Source: Incurvaria masculella
Taxonomy: Eukaryota > Arthropoda > Insecta > Lepidoptera > Incurvariidae
NCBI GenBank assembly: GCA_946894095.1
Contig: OX335645.2
Location: 17,073,001-17,137,000, forward strand
Length of the DNA: 64,000 bases
Reading direction: 5' to 3'
Position numbers and translations under genes: made by a program. Below the pieces are notes generated by a model, which was not told the DNA's origin, did no database searches, and was given only the letters and a program-made list of their open reading frames with translations. Position 1 is the first letter of the stretch. Each line of letters opens with the position of its first letter. Of this stretch, positions 21,304 through 32,329 are shown piece by piece.

Positions 21304-21780
21304 TTAAGGGCGTGGTACTAGCCAAATCGCAAAGTTAGACGAGGCACCCCTAGTTAACTAACTAAGTCTGACGATTATAAGTGTCATCCTTACAATATAT
21401 GATTCCTTGTCTAGGAATCGAATTATTTTCGTTAATGTATGTTTCCTTTTTCTATACAAAATACATTGCGGAAACGGTGTCCATTTCCGAACTTTTTTGA
21501 CTAAATGTAGAAATCTAAAAGCAAATGGAATTTTTTGTTTATGCATATATGCTGTTTTTGCTTATATCTAGAAATCGAATGACTTTCAGATTTCTAATGA
21601 GAAAAATCAACTTTTTTATTTTTATTATTATTTAAATAAATGATGGAAAAAAAATATTAACAATCCATTATCAGTCTGGAGTTCTATTTGGATTTGCTGA
21701 AGCGTTTCACTACATATTATTACATTTGTTAAAAAGTGCATTTGTATGGCGCGAGTAGTTGGCTAGTCCTAGCGCCTTAA
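21304..21780 (-). mobile_element. MITE family P, copy 2 (reverse orientation)
   Basis: TTAA flanks both ends (21304-21307 and 21777-21780). The interior is nearly identical to 7349-7826 read in reverse. It lies right next to a SINE body fragment. Confidence 0.85.
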
Positions 21781-21784
21781 GAGA

Positions 21785-22010
21785 CGACTCAGGGATTCGT
21801 CGTTCTGATTCCACGTAAAACTGTAGGTCTCCTTCCTCATTTAGTAGGTGGTAGGGTTAATCCATCCCCGCTTGGTACGGTCGCATTAAATGTACGATGG
21901 TCGAAGCGAAAATGAAAATTGTCCTTGTTTTATACAAAAATTCTCCGTGAAATATAAGGATATCATGACATGTGGTATTATCCATGCACGTACAGTTATA
22001 TACAAAATAA
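21785..22010 (+). mobile_element. SINE body fragment
   Basis: GATTCCACGTAAAACTGTAG, TAGGTGGTAGGGTTAA, TTGGTACGGTCGCATT and GATGGTCGAAGCGAAAATGA match the shared body on the plus strand. The head is missing; the upstream neighbour is MITE P. Confidence 0.65.
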
Positions 22011-22554
22011 CAGTTAACGTAACAATACAAGACGCAACATTAATACATTTGGTAACTGCTCCCTTTACATTTTCGCGAATTTATATGTTAGTTTACGCTC
22101 ACTTATAAAACATATCGGTACCAGCTGACTTTAAAATGTTAAAGTAGTGAGTCGTTCGTCGAGTGAACTCGCTGCTGTCCTGCGCTGTGAGGTTGGAGTA
22201 TATTTAATTCAGCAGCGAAGTGGGCCATAAATGTTGGGAATAAAAATCTTCCTCCACCCGTGATACTGAACAGATGAGTCGGCTTAACCTTAATGGCTGC
22301 AGGGACGAACTCTACCTTATATTTCAATATTTCGGTAGGTACCTAAGTACATGAGTTTACATTGCAGATCAGATTTATCTGTTTTTCAATGCTGCAGGTT
22401 CAAACACGTTCAGAATACATAATGGTTAGGGTTCCAACTTGTCCCATTACAATTTTAATAAATATTTGTCATATTTATCCAGCATCGGGATATTTCGGTA
22501 TTTTTTGAACTACAATGTTGTAGTAAAAAATATGATGTTTATAAAATACTTGGG
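22011..22554. other. Unrecognised sequence
   Basis: No gene or repeat family was recognised. A slightly GC-enriched patch lies at 22150-22330. Confidence 0.3.
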
Positions 22555-22700
22555 TGAGTGCGGCCCTTCGGCCCTGGCTGGCGGGGGCGGGGGGGGGTGC
22601 GGGGGAGGCGCGACGCCTGAGACTCGACAGATTCCTCCCCCCTCCCTCCACCCCCCGCGCAGCAGCCCAACCGCCCCCCCCCCGTTCCCCCTCAGGGATT
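22555..22700. other. GC island with G-run/C-run halves
   Basis: On the plus strand a G-rich half (GGCGGGGGCGGGGGGGGG, then GCGGGGG) is followed within 60 bp by a C-rich half (CCGCCCCCCCCCCG). The G half meets the usual pattern for G-quadruplex formation. No coding evidence. Confidence 0.5.
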
Positions 22701-23570
22701 TACGGTTATCGCCAGGGAGCTACTCCACGAATATGCTCAATCAGAACCAGTAAACTTGGCGCAATCTTGAAATCATGTAGCCATCTCTCGTATGATACCT
22801 TCAACTTCTTGACATTGAAATTAATTTTGTTGTGACTGGAGGCATAAAGAATAAGGCCCTAGGATTCGATATTTTACTTTCCCCCAGACGATTCACAACT
22901 GATATTGGAAAATTCCTTATGTCTTGAGGACCAAACCACTTAGAGTCATTTTTATTATCAAAGGGTATTTGTATGACATTATGTTGGAGCATCGGGCATA
23001 CAAGATTCGTTACATCGAACACAATACAAGCCAGACCAGTAATACATTACTGAAATTAACAACGTAACCTATACATTTAATTCGGAGATACAATCTCAAC
23101 CGCTCGCGCGTAAACGAATTCGCGCAGCGGACATCTGGTTTTTCCGGCGCTCTCGCCTGAAAAGCGGGCGCGGAAATCGGAAGTGGGAGGTGAAATCTGA
23201 ACGGAACGGGCTGAAGTTGGTCGTAAATGCGCCATAACGTCGGGCATCACCCACGCGGCGGTAGCGGTGCGGGAGCGGTGCGGTAGCGGCGCGGAGGCGG
23301 CGGCATACAGAATCCAGAACGCTTCACTCTGCGAATGGCCATAATAAACCATTTTAATATCTAAGAGGAAATAGGCGTCTGTTTATGGTCGTTCCTGTGC
23401 TCAATATTTTCTAATGGGGATGTTACTGGTCTTTGGAGATTTGATAATTTGACAGGTTCAATAGACGCTTAGTTCAGGAGAACTTTATTTTCGTTATGTA
23501 GATTATAGGGCATACTTTATAGAATTAGAATAGATAGAAATAGTGGAAATATGTGAATTAAGAATAAAAA
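22701..23570. other. No gene recognised; GC island at 23095-23320
   Basis: The island is CpG-rich and has repeated GGTGCGGGAGCGGTGCGG-type words near 23268-23300. The flanks are AT-rich background. Confidence 0.3.
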
Positions 23571-23883
23571 ACCGGTCAAGTGCGAGTCGGACTCACACAC
23601 GTACCCAAAGGGTGCCAACGGAATCCTATTACTAAGCCTCCGCCGTCCGTCCGTCTGTCTGTCACAGGGCTGAATCTCAGTGACCGTAACAGATGGACAG
23701 CTGAAATTTTCACAGAGTGAGTATTTATTTTGCCGCTATAACAACAAATGGGTAAATGGATAAAAAAATATTAAAATTAAAGACAGCCCCCATCCAAAAA
23801 ACGTGATTTTTTTGTATTTAATCTTTTACGATGGTACGGAACCCTTCGTGAGCGAGTCCGACTCGCACTTGGCCGGTTTTTTT
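23571..23883 (+). mobile_element. MITE family R, complete (about 313 bp)
   Basis: It starts AACCGGTCAAGTGCGAGTCG and ends with the reverse complement of AACCGGCCAAGTGCGAGTCG, giving inverted termini of about 25 bp. The interior has TCCG/TCTG repeats and a T-rich centre. This termini type is widespread in moth and butterfly genomes. It is the only copy here with both ends intact. Confidence 0.85.
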
Positions 23884-23958
23884 AGAAATGTCAACAGTGA
23901 ATGAGTGTTGAGAGTTCCGCGTTGAGTAATGGTAAATGAGTAAGAATCGCACACAGTG

Positions 23959-24198
23959 GGTTCCGAACCATTATACAAGATTTGACCTAACACGTTTCTT
24001 GTATGGTTGGTGGCCCCTTTGATTTTTATTTGTCGTTATAGCGGCAACAGAAATAGATACTTTGTGAGAATTTTAACTCTCTACCTTTACATGGTTTATG
24101 AGATACAGTCCTGTGACAGACGGGTGGACGGACGGACGGACATCGGAGGCTTGGTAATTGGGCACCGTTTGGCACCCTTTGGGTACGGAACCCTAAAA
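23959..24198 (-). mobile_element. MITE family R, internal copy lacking termini
   Basis: GATTTTTATTTGTCGTTATA, GGACGGACGGACGGACA and GGCACCCTTTGGGTACGG mirror the interior of 23571-23883. It lies 75 bp after the complete element, in opposite orientation. Confidence 0.7.
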
Positions 24199-24606
24199 AG
24201 GGTCAGAGGGACAGCAGTAGCAGCTCCGACAAGCATTATAGGTAGAGACGATAGAACACAGCACATAATCCATTCTCAAGTTTTTTTATCCAAATAAGTT
24301 CGGCCATCTATGCAAGCCGCGATGTGTTTATGTCGATGTATATATATATACAAGATAGAAGTTTATATAGACAGATGTAAAGCAGAACCTCGAAAGGAGA
24401 AACTCTTAGAAAACAATTAGATAAGCCCTTCGCGACTGTAATGGCGTCTTTGTCGCCCTGTTACCGTCCACTGTTCGTAATTACGCCGAGCAGATTTGGA
24501 ACCAAAGTTTCAAGGAACAAGAAAGTTACATACCTAGGCATACATTCACACGATATTATCAAGAAATAACTCCGTCCCGTCAAGCTAAAATAGTTTATGA
24601 GTTGTT

Positions 24607-24641
24607 AAGGAGCAGGTAAGGTCAGGCCTTACCTGCTCCTC
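24607..24641. repeat. Perfect 14-bp hairpin
   Basis: AGGAGCAGGTAAGG (24608-24621) pairs exactly with CCTTACCTGCTCCT (24627-24640) around the 5-nt loop TCAGG. Too short for an element; an isolated palindrome. Confidence 0.7.
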
Positions 24642-24764
24642 GAAATAGAAAAAATATCGGGTATCCCAGAATTTGGAGACCCTCCAACTCTGAAAGGATG
24701 TAATTAGGATCTTTTTCTGTGAACTATATCGTTTGTACCTCATGCTATTTGGATCTGCATAACC

Positions 24765-25031
24765 ATCGCTCACCGCGCAACCAACAAACATTCACTCTCT
24801 GCATACCTCCTACAAAATCCAACAAAACTGTAATATTGGTAAACTGAGCAATGCACTGCCTCCCAAAATATTCCCTCCCCTCCACAGAACCAACTGGGGT
24901 CGTTCCAAACTACCTATGTGGAGAAACGCCGGGCCCGCCCGCATGGTTTTCGCTTCCCCGAGAAACTTCATGGGCGTCGACGGGCAGCTCTTAGTTGAGA
25001 TCCTGATGGACGCCATGTGTCAAATATTTTA
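24765..25031 (+). other. Unrecognised open stretch, possible pseudogene fragment
   Basis: An open reading of more than 80 codons between stops includes RSKLPMWRNAGPARMVFASP and GVDGQLLVEILMDAM, and ends in TAA at 25031. The opposite strand has an ATG-initiated open frame of 68 codons (24810-25016). GC content is above background. No domain is recognised and no clear splice sites frame it, so it may be decayed coding DNA or chance. Confidence 0.2.
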
Positions 25032-25189
25032 ATAGTTGTTTTTCTGTTATTTGCAATCAAAATGTATTCACGTGCTTCTGTTCATTCTCGGGGCTTGGAT
25101 ATTGTATCATTCAGAAGCTACCTACACATTGTTAAAGATAAATATAGTTCAAAGGTAGGTGCGGATGTGGGTGGAGGAGTAAGTAGGTA

Positions 25190-25700
25190 GGCGGGTAATA
25201 GACCCACCCGCACCCGCCGCCGCGCCGGGTCGGCCCGAAATCAGGTAGCAATAAAGGTGTGCGTGGAGACGAGCCTCGCGCCCCGCGAGTAACGAGCTCG
25301 CCCTCCCCGCGCACCCCCGCCCGCCGGCAGCCTCCGCGACGCCGCCACAGCCGCCGCCGGCAGACGCTCTGATTTCCAATTCAAAGGAAAATTGCGATCC
25401 ATAACTAACGGGCGGGCGGGGAGGCGGCGGGTGGGGGGCGGCGGGCGGTCGCCATGGCGACGCGGGGAGGAGCCGCGCGCAATCACTGCACCAATGGCAT
25501 GACGGAAATAAATTGCCGCTCGGCCGCCGCCTCGCGACGGGCGCCCGGCGCGGGGAGCGGCGGGTGCGGCGGGTGCGGCGGGTGCGGCGGGTGCGGCGGG
25601 TGCGGCGGGTGCGGCGGGTGCGGCGGGTGCGGCGGGTGCGAGCGGGACGCACTGCCGCTGCCTCGCTCACGCCGCTAATGAAGTCGCGCCGAGCTTTCCA
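25190..25700. promoter_or_regulatory. Large CpG island, 2.6 kb before the sens last exon
   Basis: About 500 bp of very high GC, interrupted by short AT-rich words (CCAATTCAAAGGAAAATTGC, CGGAAATAAATTGCC). It contains the minisatellite at 25558-25640. The long open frames it yields on both strands are low-complexity (Arg/Gly/Pro-rich) and not credible proteins. It is a candidate intronic enhancer or alternative promoter. Confidence 0.35.
25558..25640 (+). repeat. 9-bp minisatellite (GGGTGCGGC), about 9 copies
   Basis: Nearly perfect head-to-tail copies of GGGTGCGGC run from 25562 to 25640. The uniformity suggests recent slippage and likely length variation between individuals. Confidence 0.95.
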
Positions 25701-26104
25701 CTGCGCTTACTCTGCTTTTGATTGACGGTGGTAGATGGTGGAAGTCCTTTTGTCCGCTCCCGCCCCTCCACTTTAAGAAAAGTATTGGCCCCTCCGCCAT
25801 CATCTTGCGCTCGTTTGAAATTGAAACCAGAATGTATGCATAATCAAACAAGAAACCGAGGATAAAATGGGCTTACCAGCTCCAGTGTATTCTTCCGAGA
25901 CTACATTCCCGTTATGCAATAATGTGAACTTGTTTTTAGATCATTTAGATATCTCAATCTGTTCTATATGAAGGAAGTATCCAATAAGGTCTTACCCCAA
26001 GACAAAGGGGTCGGAAAACTATCAAGACGGACACTAAACACGCGACCGTAAAGACCAATATTAAATTCTTCAGCGCGAGAATCACGATAGTCGTAAACTT
26101 TTAA

Positions 26105-26370
26105 TACAGCGGCCGGCGAGTAATGTCAAATCAGCTATAAATTTTGTAAGTCCGGCGGGGATCGTTGTCGCGCGCAGCATACGTAATTCGGGCGCGGGTG
26201 CGAGCGAGAGGGCGCTAGATCGCGAGCCGGCACAGATTCCCAGACACATATTAATACAGTGAGCCCACACTGATACGGCGGGAAGATTTCTGCGCACGTA
26301 GCAGCGGCGGAGCGGCGGAGGGGCGGAGGAGGCGGCCGGACCCGCTGAGGTCTCTGGATGCGACGTGTTT
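26105..26370. promoter_or_regulatory. CpG island
   Basis: It contains GGCCGGCGAGTAATGTCAAA, GCGCGGGTGCGAGCGAGAGG and a GGCGGAGCGGCGGAGGGGCG block. CGAGTAAT near its left edge recalls the GAGTAATCCG motif of the islands at 34620 and 53990. No exon was found. Confidence 0.3.
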
Positions 26371-26577
26371 ATACGCGCCTCGGGGAAAATCGATACCAAG
26401 AATGTAGCCAAGTAGATAAGGATATTGGGTGCGGAATACCCTGTGTCAAGAAACTTGAGAAAAATCGTCTATTTCTGAACTGAACATTTTTGTCATTGCA
26501 GAAGCCTAAGTACGCTAACAGATAACTCCACGTTCGAGCGTTAGAATTATTAGAAAGCCCCGGAACCAACACGTCTC

Positions 26578-26617
26578 CGCTAACTCGCACTCCGAGGCCA
26601 AACTGCACCAATGTCGC
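26578..26617 (+). repeat. 40-bp duplicate of a sens 3'UTR segment
   Basis: CGCTAACTCGCACTCCGAG, then CCAAACTGCACCAA, recurs at 28651-28690 with 38 of 40 bases identical, just after the sens stop codon. Its last 5 bases coincide with the start of MITE family Y. A micro-duplication within the locus is the simplest reading. Confidence 0.85.
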
Positions 26618-26863
26618 ACTCGGGACATACAGGCGTATCTCACAATTATAGCTTTTATATAGATGTATAGAATACGTTTAGTAATTTATTTGGTCTATTA
26701 TTCATGTTTAAACTCTTAGCAAAGCTTCTTACCAGGTTATTTTGTACAACATCATTTGCAGGATAATCAGTAAAATATGAAAGAAAACAGAGAAACTATC
26801 ACTTTTTCAACTCTACTGCAAATTTAATAAAAAATAGATACGCCTGTACGTCATGGGTGCGAC
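26613..26863. mobile_element. MITE family Y (251 bp, 28-bp TIRs)
   Basis: The left terminus GTCGCACTCGGGACATACAG and inner GGCGTATCT pair with the right terminus (26836-26863) at 24 of 28 positions. The interior is AT-rich without coding. No other copy was noticed in the window. Confidence 0.75.
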
Positions 26864-27276
26864 GAATTGTACCAATTTGTGTGTTATCTCATAACGCTAA
26901 TGCTCGAAAGTGGAGTTATCTTTTCAGGCTTCACGATCGACAAAAAAGTTTAGTTTCATTCAGTATTTTTCATTTCGGTAACCCTGAGGCTCTACGACGA
27001 GTTACAAATCGCTAAGGTCATATCATTGTAGTGTATCCTTCAAATGGCTGTTATATTCAATGATGTTGTAGCAAGTACTTATAATGTAGACCTGCGACAT
27101 CGATTATACCGCTAATAGTTTCAAATGCTATGGGCGACGTAGGGCGCCTCTTATGTGAGGGCTTAGGGTACGACATAGGCCTCAATTTAGATAGAACAAT
27201 AAAAAACGTCCTTCTCAATGCAAAAAAATGCAAACTTAACTGTGAAAATATGTAGGAACCTGCGTGAGTTGTAATT

Positions 27277-27696
27277 GAGCGGCTCGTAGCCTAGTGGCGC
27301 GGGGACTGGCCTAGCGTACCAGAGGCCCGGGTTCAATACCAACTTGCACCACTGTCTTTCTCTTTCAGAGTTCGATAAGTGCATTTCGTCACGAATGCGA
27401 GCTGCTCCATGGTTCGGAATCCATTTAAAACTGTAGGTCCCCTTCCCCTACTAGGTGGTAGGGTTTAAGCCCGGCCGGGTTGGTACCATCGCATTGGATA
27501 AAAAGATGGTCGAAGCAGCAATGAAAAATTGTCTGTGTTTTCTATCCAGTTCAATGTAGCCGTGCTCATAAAGGGAAGGTCCTGGCATGGCACCTAATTC
27601 CTTCGGGAATGTGGTGTATTGGGCTTATATCATAACGGTAGTTGTGTGGTATTAGCCATCCATGTCAGGTCGCATAAAAAAATAAAATAAAAAAAG
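27277..27696 (+). mobile_element. SINE family A (tRNA-like head), complete
   Basis: The head has CGTAGCCTAGTGGCGC (A-box) and GGGTTCAATACC (B-box). The body includes TTCGGAATCCATTTAAAACT, TAGGTGGTAGGGTTTAAGC, GTTGGTACCATCGCATTGG and GGTATTAGCCATCCATGTC, with an A/T-rich tail. Good similarity to the copies at 6361 and 36730. It lies in the presumed last intron of sens. Confidence 0.8.
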
Positions 27697-27823
27697 AGTA
27701 TTCCAGGGTTTCGCATGGAGTAGTTTTTGTAGCTGCCTACTCTGGTGCATGATATTATAAATATGACAATTTACTTGGTTGATAATTTTATGTATTTAAT
27801 GGATACGACATTACCGTTATCTC

Positions 27824-28059
27824 ATTAATTTGAGTATCAGCGACATCTACATTTGAAGCATTGTAATCAGATTTTCGAAAATAATCTGAAAAAGTATTGG
27901 TCGTGACATTTGTCGGAAGCAGGACTTGAACCTGCGACCTTTGGACTGCATGTCCACTGCTCTAAACCAACTGAGCTATCTCGACAATTAATTTATTATT
28001 ATTTTCAATAATCTGATTACAACGCTTCAAATGTAGATGTCGCTTATACTCAAATTAAT
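27824..28059. mobile_element. Foldback element with 49-bp arms enclosing a tRNA-like sequence
   Basis: The left arm (27824-27873) and right arm (28011-28059) are inverted copies with about 2 mismatches, including GCGACATCTACATTTGAAGC. The arms are also flanked by a direct repeat (TTTACTTGGTTgATAATTTTA-like) at about 27770 and 28059. A relative without the tRNA insert lies at 49255-49360. Its right edge is 211 bp upstream of the sens exon. Confidence 0.7.
27911..27985 (-). tRNA. tRNA-like sequence, probably not a functional tRNA
   Basis: On the minus strand it has acceptor GTCGAGA pairing with TTCCGAC except for one A-C, D arm GCTC...GAGC with A-box TAGCTCAGTTGG, and T arm GCAGG-TTCAAGT-CCTGC. 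The anticodon arm is irregular: a 7-nt loop would be CATGCAG, with A instead of U at position 33 and anticodon UGC, or the stem shifts to leave a 5-nt loop. Likely a tRNA-derived part of the foldback element. Confidence 0.5.
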
Positions 28060-28200
28060 TTACTTGGTTATTAATAATTTTAAAATATTTACCATAGTCT
28101 TATTTATAGCAGATATATGCAGTAAGCGATACGTTTTGGACTGATTCGTGCAGTCTATTTTTAGGACGAGCGGCTGCAAACATTTACGTATCACAATTAA

Positions 28201-28605
<405 letters not shown>

Positions 28606-28650
28606 GCCCTCTACACGTCGTCCCCGCCGCCGCTGCCTCCGGCGCCGTGG

Positions 28651-28690
28651 CGCTAACTCGCACTCCGAGACCAAACTGCACCAACGTCGC
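28651..28690 (+). repeat. 40-bp segment duplicated at 26578-26617
   Basis: See the entry at 26578. The two copies differ at two positions (A/G and C/T transitions). Confidence 0.85.
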
Positions 28691-29387
28691 TGAACACTAC
28701 AGTCACGTATTCACATGCTGTTTCATGGAAATCAGAAACAAATTATTCGGCCGTAATCATGTCGGCCTTAGACTAAAAAAATGCATAGGAATTCTGTCTA
28801 CATCTAGATTACATAAAATATAACGTGATCAAACAAAAGATGAATGGCATTTACAACACAAGCGAGTTAAAATACCACCTGGCTCAGATGACTTAACAAA
28901 AGAATCTCGGAAAGCTCGAAAGCAAGAGAATAACTCGGAAACTTTAATACGTAAAGGCACTTGCAATGGTAACAGTGCTGTTATTCTGTAAGGGCCGACG
29001 ACAATGGAAGGAGGATCAAGGTCCGAGCCAGGTGTCATCTTAGATAGCACTAAATGAATTCGGCGATGTGGGTACAATTCTGGTGTGAATACTTTGGTTG
29101 GAGTTGGTGAGGAGAACTGAGAATAGAGTGGGACTCCGTATGTAATTAACCATTTAAAAGTGATCTCATTGATAAGGTAAACGAGGTGCAAATTAAATTA
29201 GGACACCTCAAATTGTGAGTATCGAACAATTACACGTTAACATAGATAATAATGTAGAAACCAGTACCTAAGCAAATCAAGCGACATTAAACATTCACGT
29301 TTTTTGTCTGTGTAGGTTCTGCTTCTTGTATATAATACTGAAGGTAATAGATAAAGAAAGGAAATAGATAATATTACATCTTTTAAT

Positions 29388-29856
29388 TGTACATACAAAA
29401 TAAGTAGATATCACTTTACTACCAATTAAAGTAAGTCATCATTCCAAAAAATCTTAATATAGGAAATAACCAAAGAATTAAATTTTATTGATATTTTTTT
29501 TTTTCGTTATATCCATACGATGTCATTCCTGATTCAAATTTAGCTAGTCAGGGTTAGAAGCTACATATTTTCAGTTTTATATTTAAAACTAACATTAGGT
29601 ACATTTAATGCAGTTAAATACAATTTAAAGAAACATCATCAAGCCAAAGAAAACACAAGTCGTTTCAGAATTAGGTATGTTAAAGATTATGATTTCTGTA
29701 AAATTCGGTGTTTCTTTTTACAGACGAAATTTTTGAAGGAACGAGCTTATACAATCCAATTACTTAAATATTTAACTTATAAAAACGTTTGTAAATATTT
29801 TGAAGAAATCGTTAGTGTTGATTGTTCATGTTATTTTGTAATGTTACATGTAAATA
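29388..29856 (+). promoter_or_regulatory. Three Pumilio-type motifs (UGUANAUA)
   Basis: TGTACATA at 29388-29395, TGTAAATA at 29790-29797 and TGTAAATA at 29849-29856 all match the Pumilio/PUF recognition consensus on the sens strand. In an AT-rich UTR some matches are expected by chance, so the cluster is suggestive only. Confidence 0.4.
29466..29476 (+). promoter_or_regulatory. miR-9a target site (11-nt perfect complement)
   Basis: ATAACCAAAGA is complementary to nucleotides 1-11 of miR-9a (UCUUUGGUUAU...), including the full 8-mer seed match ACCAAAGA. A 7-mer match, CCAAAGA, lies at 29644-29650. In Drosophila miR-9a represses senseless through its 3'UTR, so the site supports both the UTR call and gene identity. 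Confidence 0.6.
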
Positions 29857-29925
29857 TGACTAAGTCTTACTTTGCAAAGGTGTTTATTTATCCTTGTTTT
29901 ATAAACTTTTTCCAATCACTACACG

Positions 29926-29992
29926 AATAAAAAATTCTGAAACGTAAAATTAAGGTGCAATTTTTTTATTGTTATTGCCACCTTATAATAAA
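29926..29992 (+). terminator. sens: Poly(A) signals of sens
   Basis: AATAAA occurs at 29926-29931 and 29987-29992, with a T-rich stretch (TTTTTTTATTGTTATTG) between them. These are the first clear pair after the miR-9a and Pumilio motifs, although AATAAA is common in AT-rich DNA. Confidence 0.4.
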
Positions 29993-30424
29993 ACATTTTA
30001 CGCATGCCTTCGTCTAGGTTTTGAAGCTAAAAATTCAAGGAATTATAGCATTTTTTTAATGCTAAAGTGTTATTTTTATTTCTGAAATACATCTTACAAT
30101 AAGTATCTTCGCAAATCTTTCTTAAGTAAAAATATTGTATGTTTTAATACTGAATATATGTACATATATACTTCATTCATTTAGGTCACTGTTATTGCAC
30201 TCGTTACATTCATATATTAAGACTGTCCTGTTTTTTATAAGCTGATTTTTTCGCACATTTTTGCGATCTTTAGATAATGTAATACATAAGTCATATTGGT
30301 GTCTAAATACATAGATATAATAGCAAGTACAACCGCTGTCTGACTCGACTCTGTCAACTTTCATTAGACATTAGGTACATTAATTTTTTTGACGATATCT
30401 TCTTATTCCACAAGGGACTACAAA
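29993..30424. other. AT-rich sequence, nothing recognised
   Basis: No gene or repeat family was identified. Confidence 0.4.
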
Positions 30425-30719
30425 AACCACCAAAGGAAATACCACACAAATAACATTAGCCCAATATACCTCTTGAAATCTAGGTGCCATGCTAGAACCC
30501 TCCTTATATTGCACGGCTAAATTAAACTATATGGAATCATTAATTCAATTCGAACCGACTCGAGTAGGGCTATTCCTTCGGACCTAGTAAGGGGGGTTTT
30601 ACGCAGAATGCAAACCAGCGTCAACATTCGAATGGTCACCCATCCAGAAACCGGCCGCGCCCAGTGATGTGGAACTTCGGGTATCAAATGCTAAGGTGTC
30701 GCGCCACTGGGCTGCAGAG
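30425..30719 (-). mobile_element. SINE family B (tRNA/5S-like head)
   Basis: On the minus strand the head begins CAGCCCAGTGGCGCGACACC. It continues with CCGAAGTT, TGGGCGCGG and TTTCTGGATGGGTGACC in the order and spacing of the 5S rRNA internal promoter (30634-30679). The shared body follows and decays toward 30425. Confidence 0.7.
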
Positions 30720-32060
30720 ACTGGCAAAAATAAGTTTAAACAGCATACGCTCACAAAGTAACATATATAATTATGTCTTCTTTAAAAGGTATAAAAAATA
30801 CTTACATTGATTGAAACGTACAAAAATAATTAGACTTATGAGTGAGATCATCGAATTGTTTTTGGAAAAAAAATAAGGGATTGGAATGTATCACTCCAGA
30901 TAAATAAAACTTTTGCACCTAGCGTTATATTTTATTCTGATTTCATATCTTTTATACATTGTCATTCAAGTGAGTGACGAAATTAAAATTATTGTAAATG
31001 ATGTAAAATGTAAACAAATCCAAAGTCAATGTGCAATCAAGTTATTTGTAAAAAGTTATAATCTTATCAATAATATAGAATTATTATTATTAATATAATA
31101 ATATTATTAAATTACCAACTGAATTGTTGTTCTTATTTCAATATACTTATCTTTTAATACTAAGACGACAACACTTCATGGTATCTTCTATTAATCGGTA
31201 CTGTCACAATTCAAATAATAAATATGACACTATTATTTATTTTGGGGTTAATATTAGAAGCTGTGTAGATTTATTTCGAAACCCACAAATGTTTCGGTTC
31301 ATTCTTTATATGCGCTTCTAATGAAGAATTTTAATTTTACAAAAAAAAAAACTTTCAAATAGTTTAAGATCCATTTACAAATACACTTAACCGAGAAACA
31401 TAGTTCAGAGTCGAGTACAGAATCACCGCTTTGAGCATTTGGCTACCGGTTTCTGTACACCGTGTATAGACAATAAATGTCACAAACTAAAAGTAATAGT
31501 AGGTACATTTAGGTGGGGATCCAGGTCAATGAAGAATTCCATATTAATATTAAGAGGCTGAGATCATTGATGAAACAGAGAAATTATATGTTCTCCGTAT
31601 AAAAATCTTAGTATAAATATCATTCCAATTTTTGATCCAAATTTATCTCTTTGCTTAAGTTAATGAAACATTTCTTGACTTTACTATTTTAGGTGTTAGT
31701 ATGTTCCCTTATTAGCACTACCGAGGAGTAGCGGAAACGTTAATTAATTTGGCCTGCGATCATCTAGGGTTTAGCTCCATTAATTAAACCTATTTAAAAA
31801 TAGCTCGGATCTCACATATTGTTTCTGTTAAAACGAAATACATATCCAATATGAATTAAATTGCGTGAATTCATCGCGAAATTTAAAACAGCCGAGGCGT
31901 ATTGTCCGCCGTATGAGAAGAACGAATAGCGCAGCGCACCCAGCACAGGGTCATTTCATATTTTTTTGCATATCTCTTTTCGCTAACGAGGAATTTAAGA
32001 TTCTTTTAAAAACGACCTTTTCCTTCCTCAATTTAAAAAAAATATAAAGAAGCAGTATTA
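30720..32060. other. AT-rich sequence, nothing recognised
   Basis: Low-complexity AT runs occur at about 31080-31110 and around 31340. No exon, tRNA or known repeat was identified. Confidence 0.4.
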
Positions 32061-32202
32061 TAGCCCTCTTAACTCTGTTCTCACCACCTCCAGTTTCCTG
32101 AAATCCGATGAGTAACTTTTGGTTAAATTACATATTTACATGGTGTTACCGAAAGATAACTTTGAGATTTCTGTAAATGGAGGTGGTGGAAACGGGCCTT
32201 AG
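32061..32202. mobile_element. MITE family W, copy 1
   Basis: TCTCACCACCTCCAGTTTCC on the left mirrors GGAGGTGGTGGAAACGGGCC on the right, and the centre holds GTTACCGAAAGATAACTTTG. A second copy with the same centre lies at 35218-35347. Confidence 0.7.
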
Positions 32203-32329
32203 GAACGTATATTTTGATACCATTTAGATGTCTCTATCATAATAAATTGAAGACACGGGCCTCCGATCGCTCTTTTTAGAAAACGAACACGATACTGAGG
32301 TAATAGAAAAATAATTTTCAATGCTAAAA

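Larger units (their letters stand above)
28606..29950 (+). other. sens: Probable 3'UTR of sens
   Basis: After the stop the sequence is GC-rich for about 100 bp and then AT-rich, with no further splice-consistent coding. Poly(A) signals stand at 29926 and 29987. It carries a miR-9a complement, a second seed match and Pumilio-type motifs (listed separately). A 120-codon frame on the opposite strand (28829-29191) has no recognised family. Extent is inferred from the signals, not from transcripts. Confidence 0.55.

Noticed and set aside
25149..25678. Long Arg-, Gly- or Pro-rich frames on both strands
   Set aside because: They are translations of the GGGTGCGGC minisatellite and CpG island, open because such DNA lacks stops.
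27911..27985. A functional tRNA gene
   Set aside because: Anticodon arm and acceptor mismatches, and location within a foldback element, argue for a tRNA-derived relic.
28829..29191. 120-codon minus-strand frame in the sens 3'UTR
   Set aside because: No recognised family. A shorter plus-strand stretch overlapping it reads equally well. No promoter or splice signals.
30634..30679. A 5S rRNA gene
   Set aside because: Only the internal-promoter-like part is present, fused to a SINE body; no full 120-nt 5S sequence.
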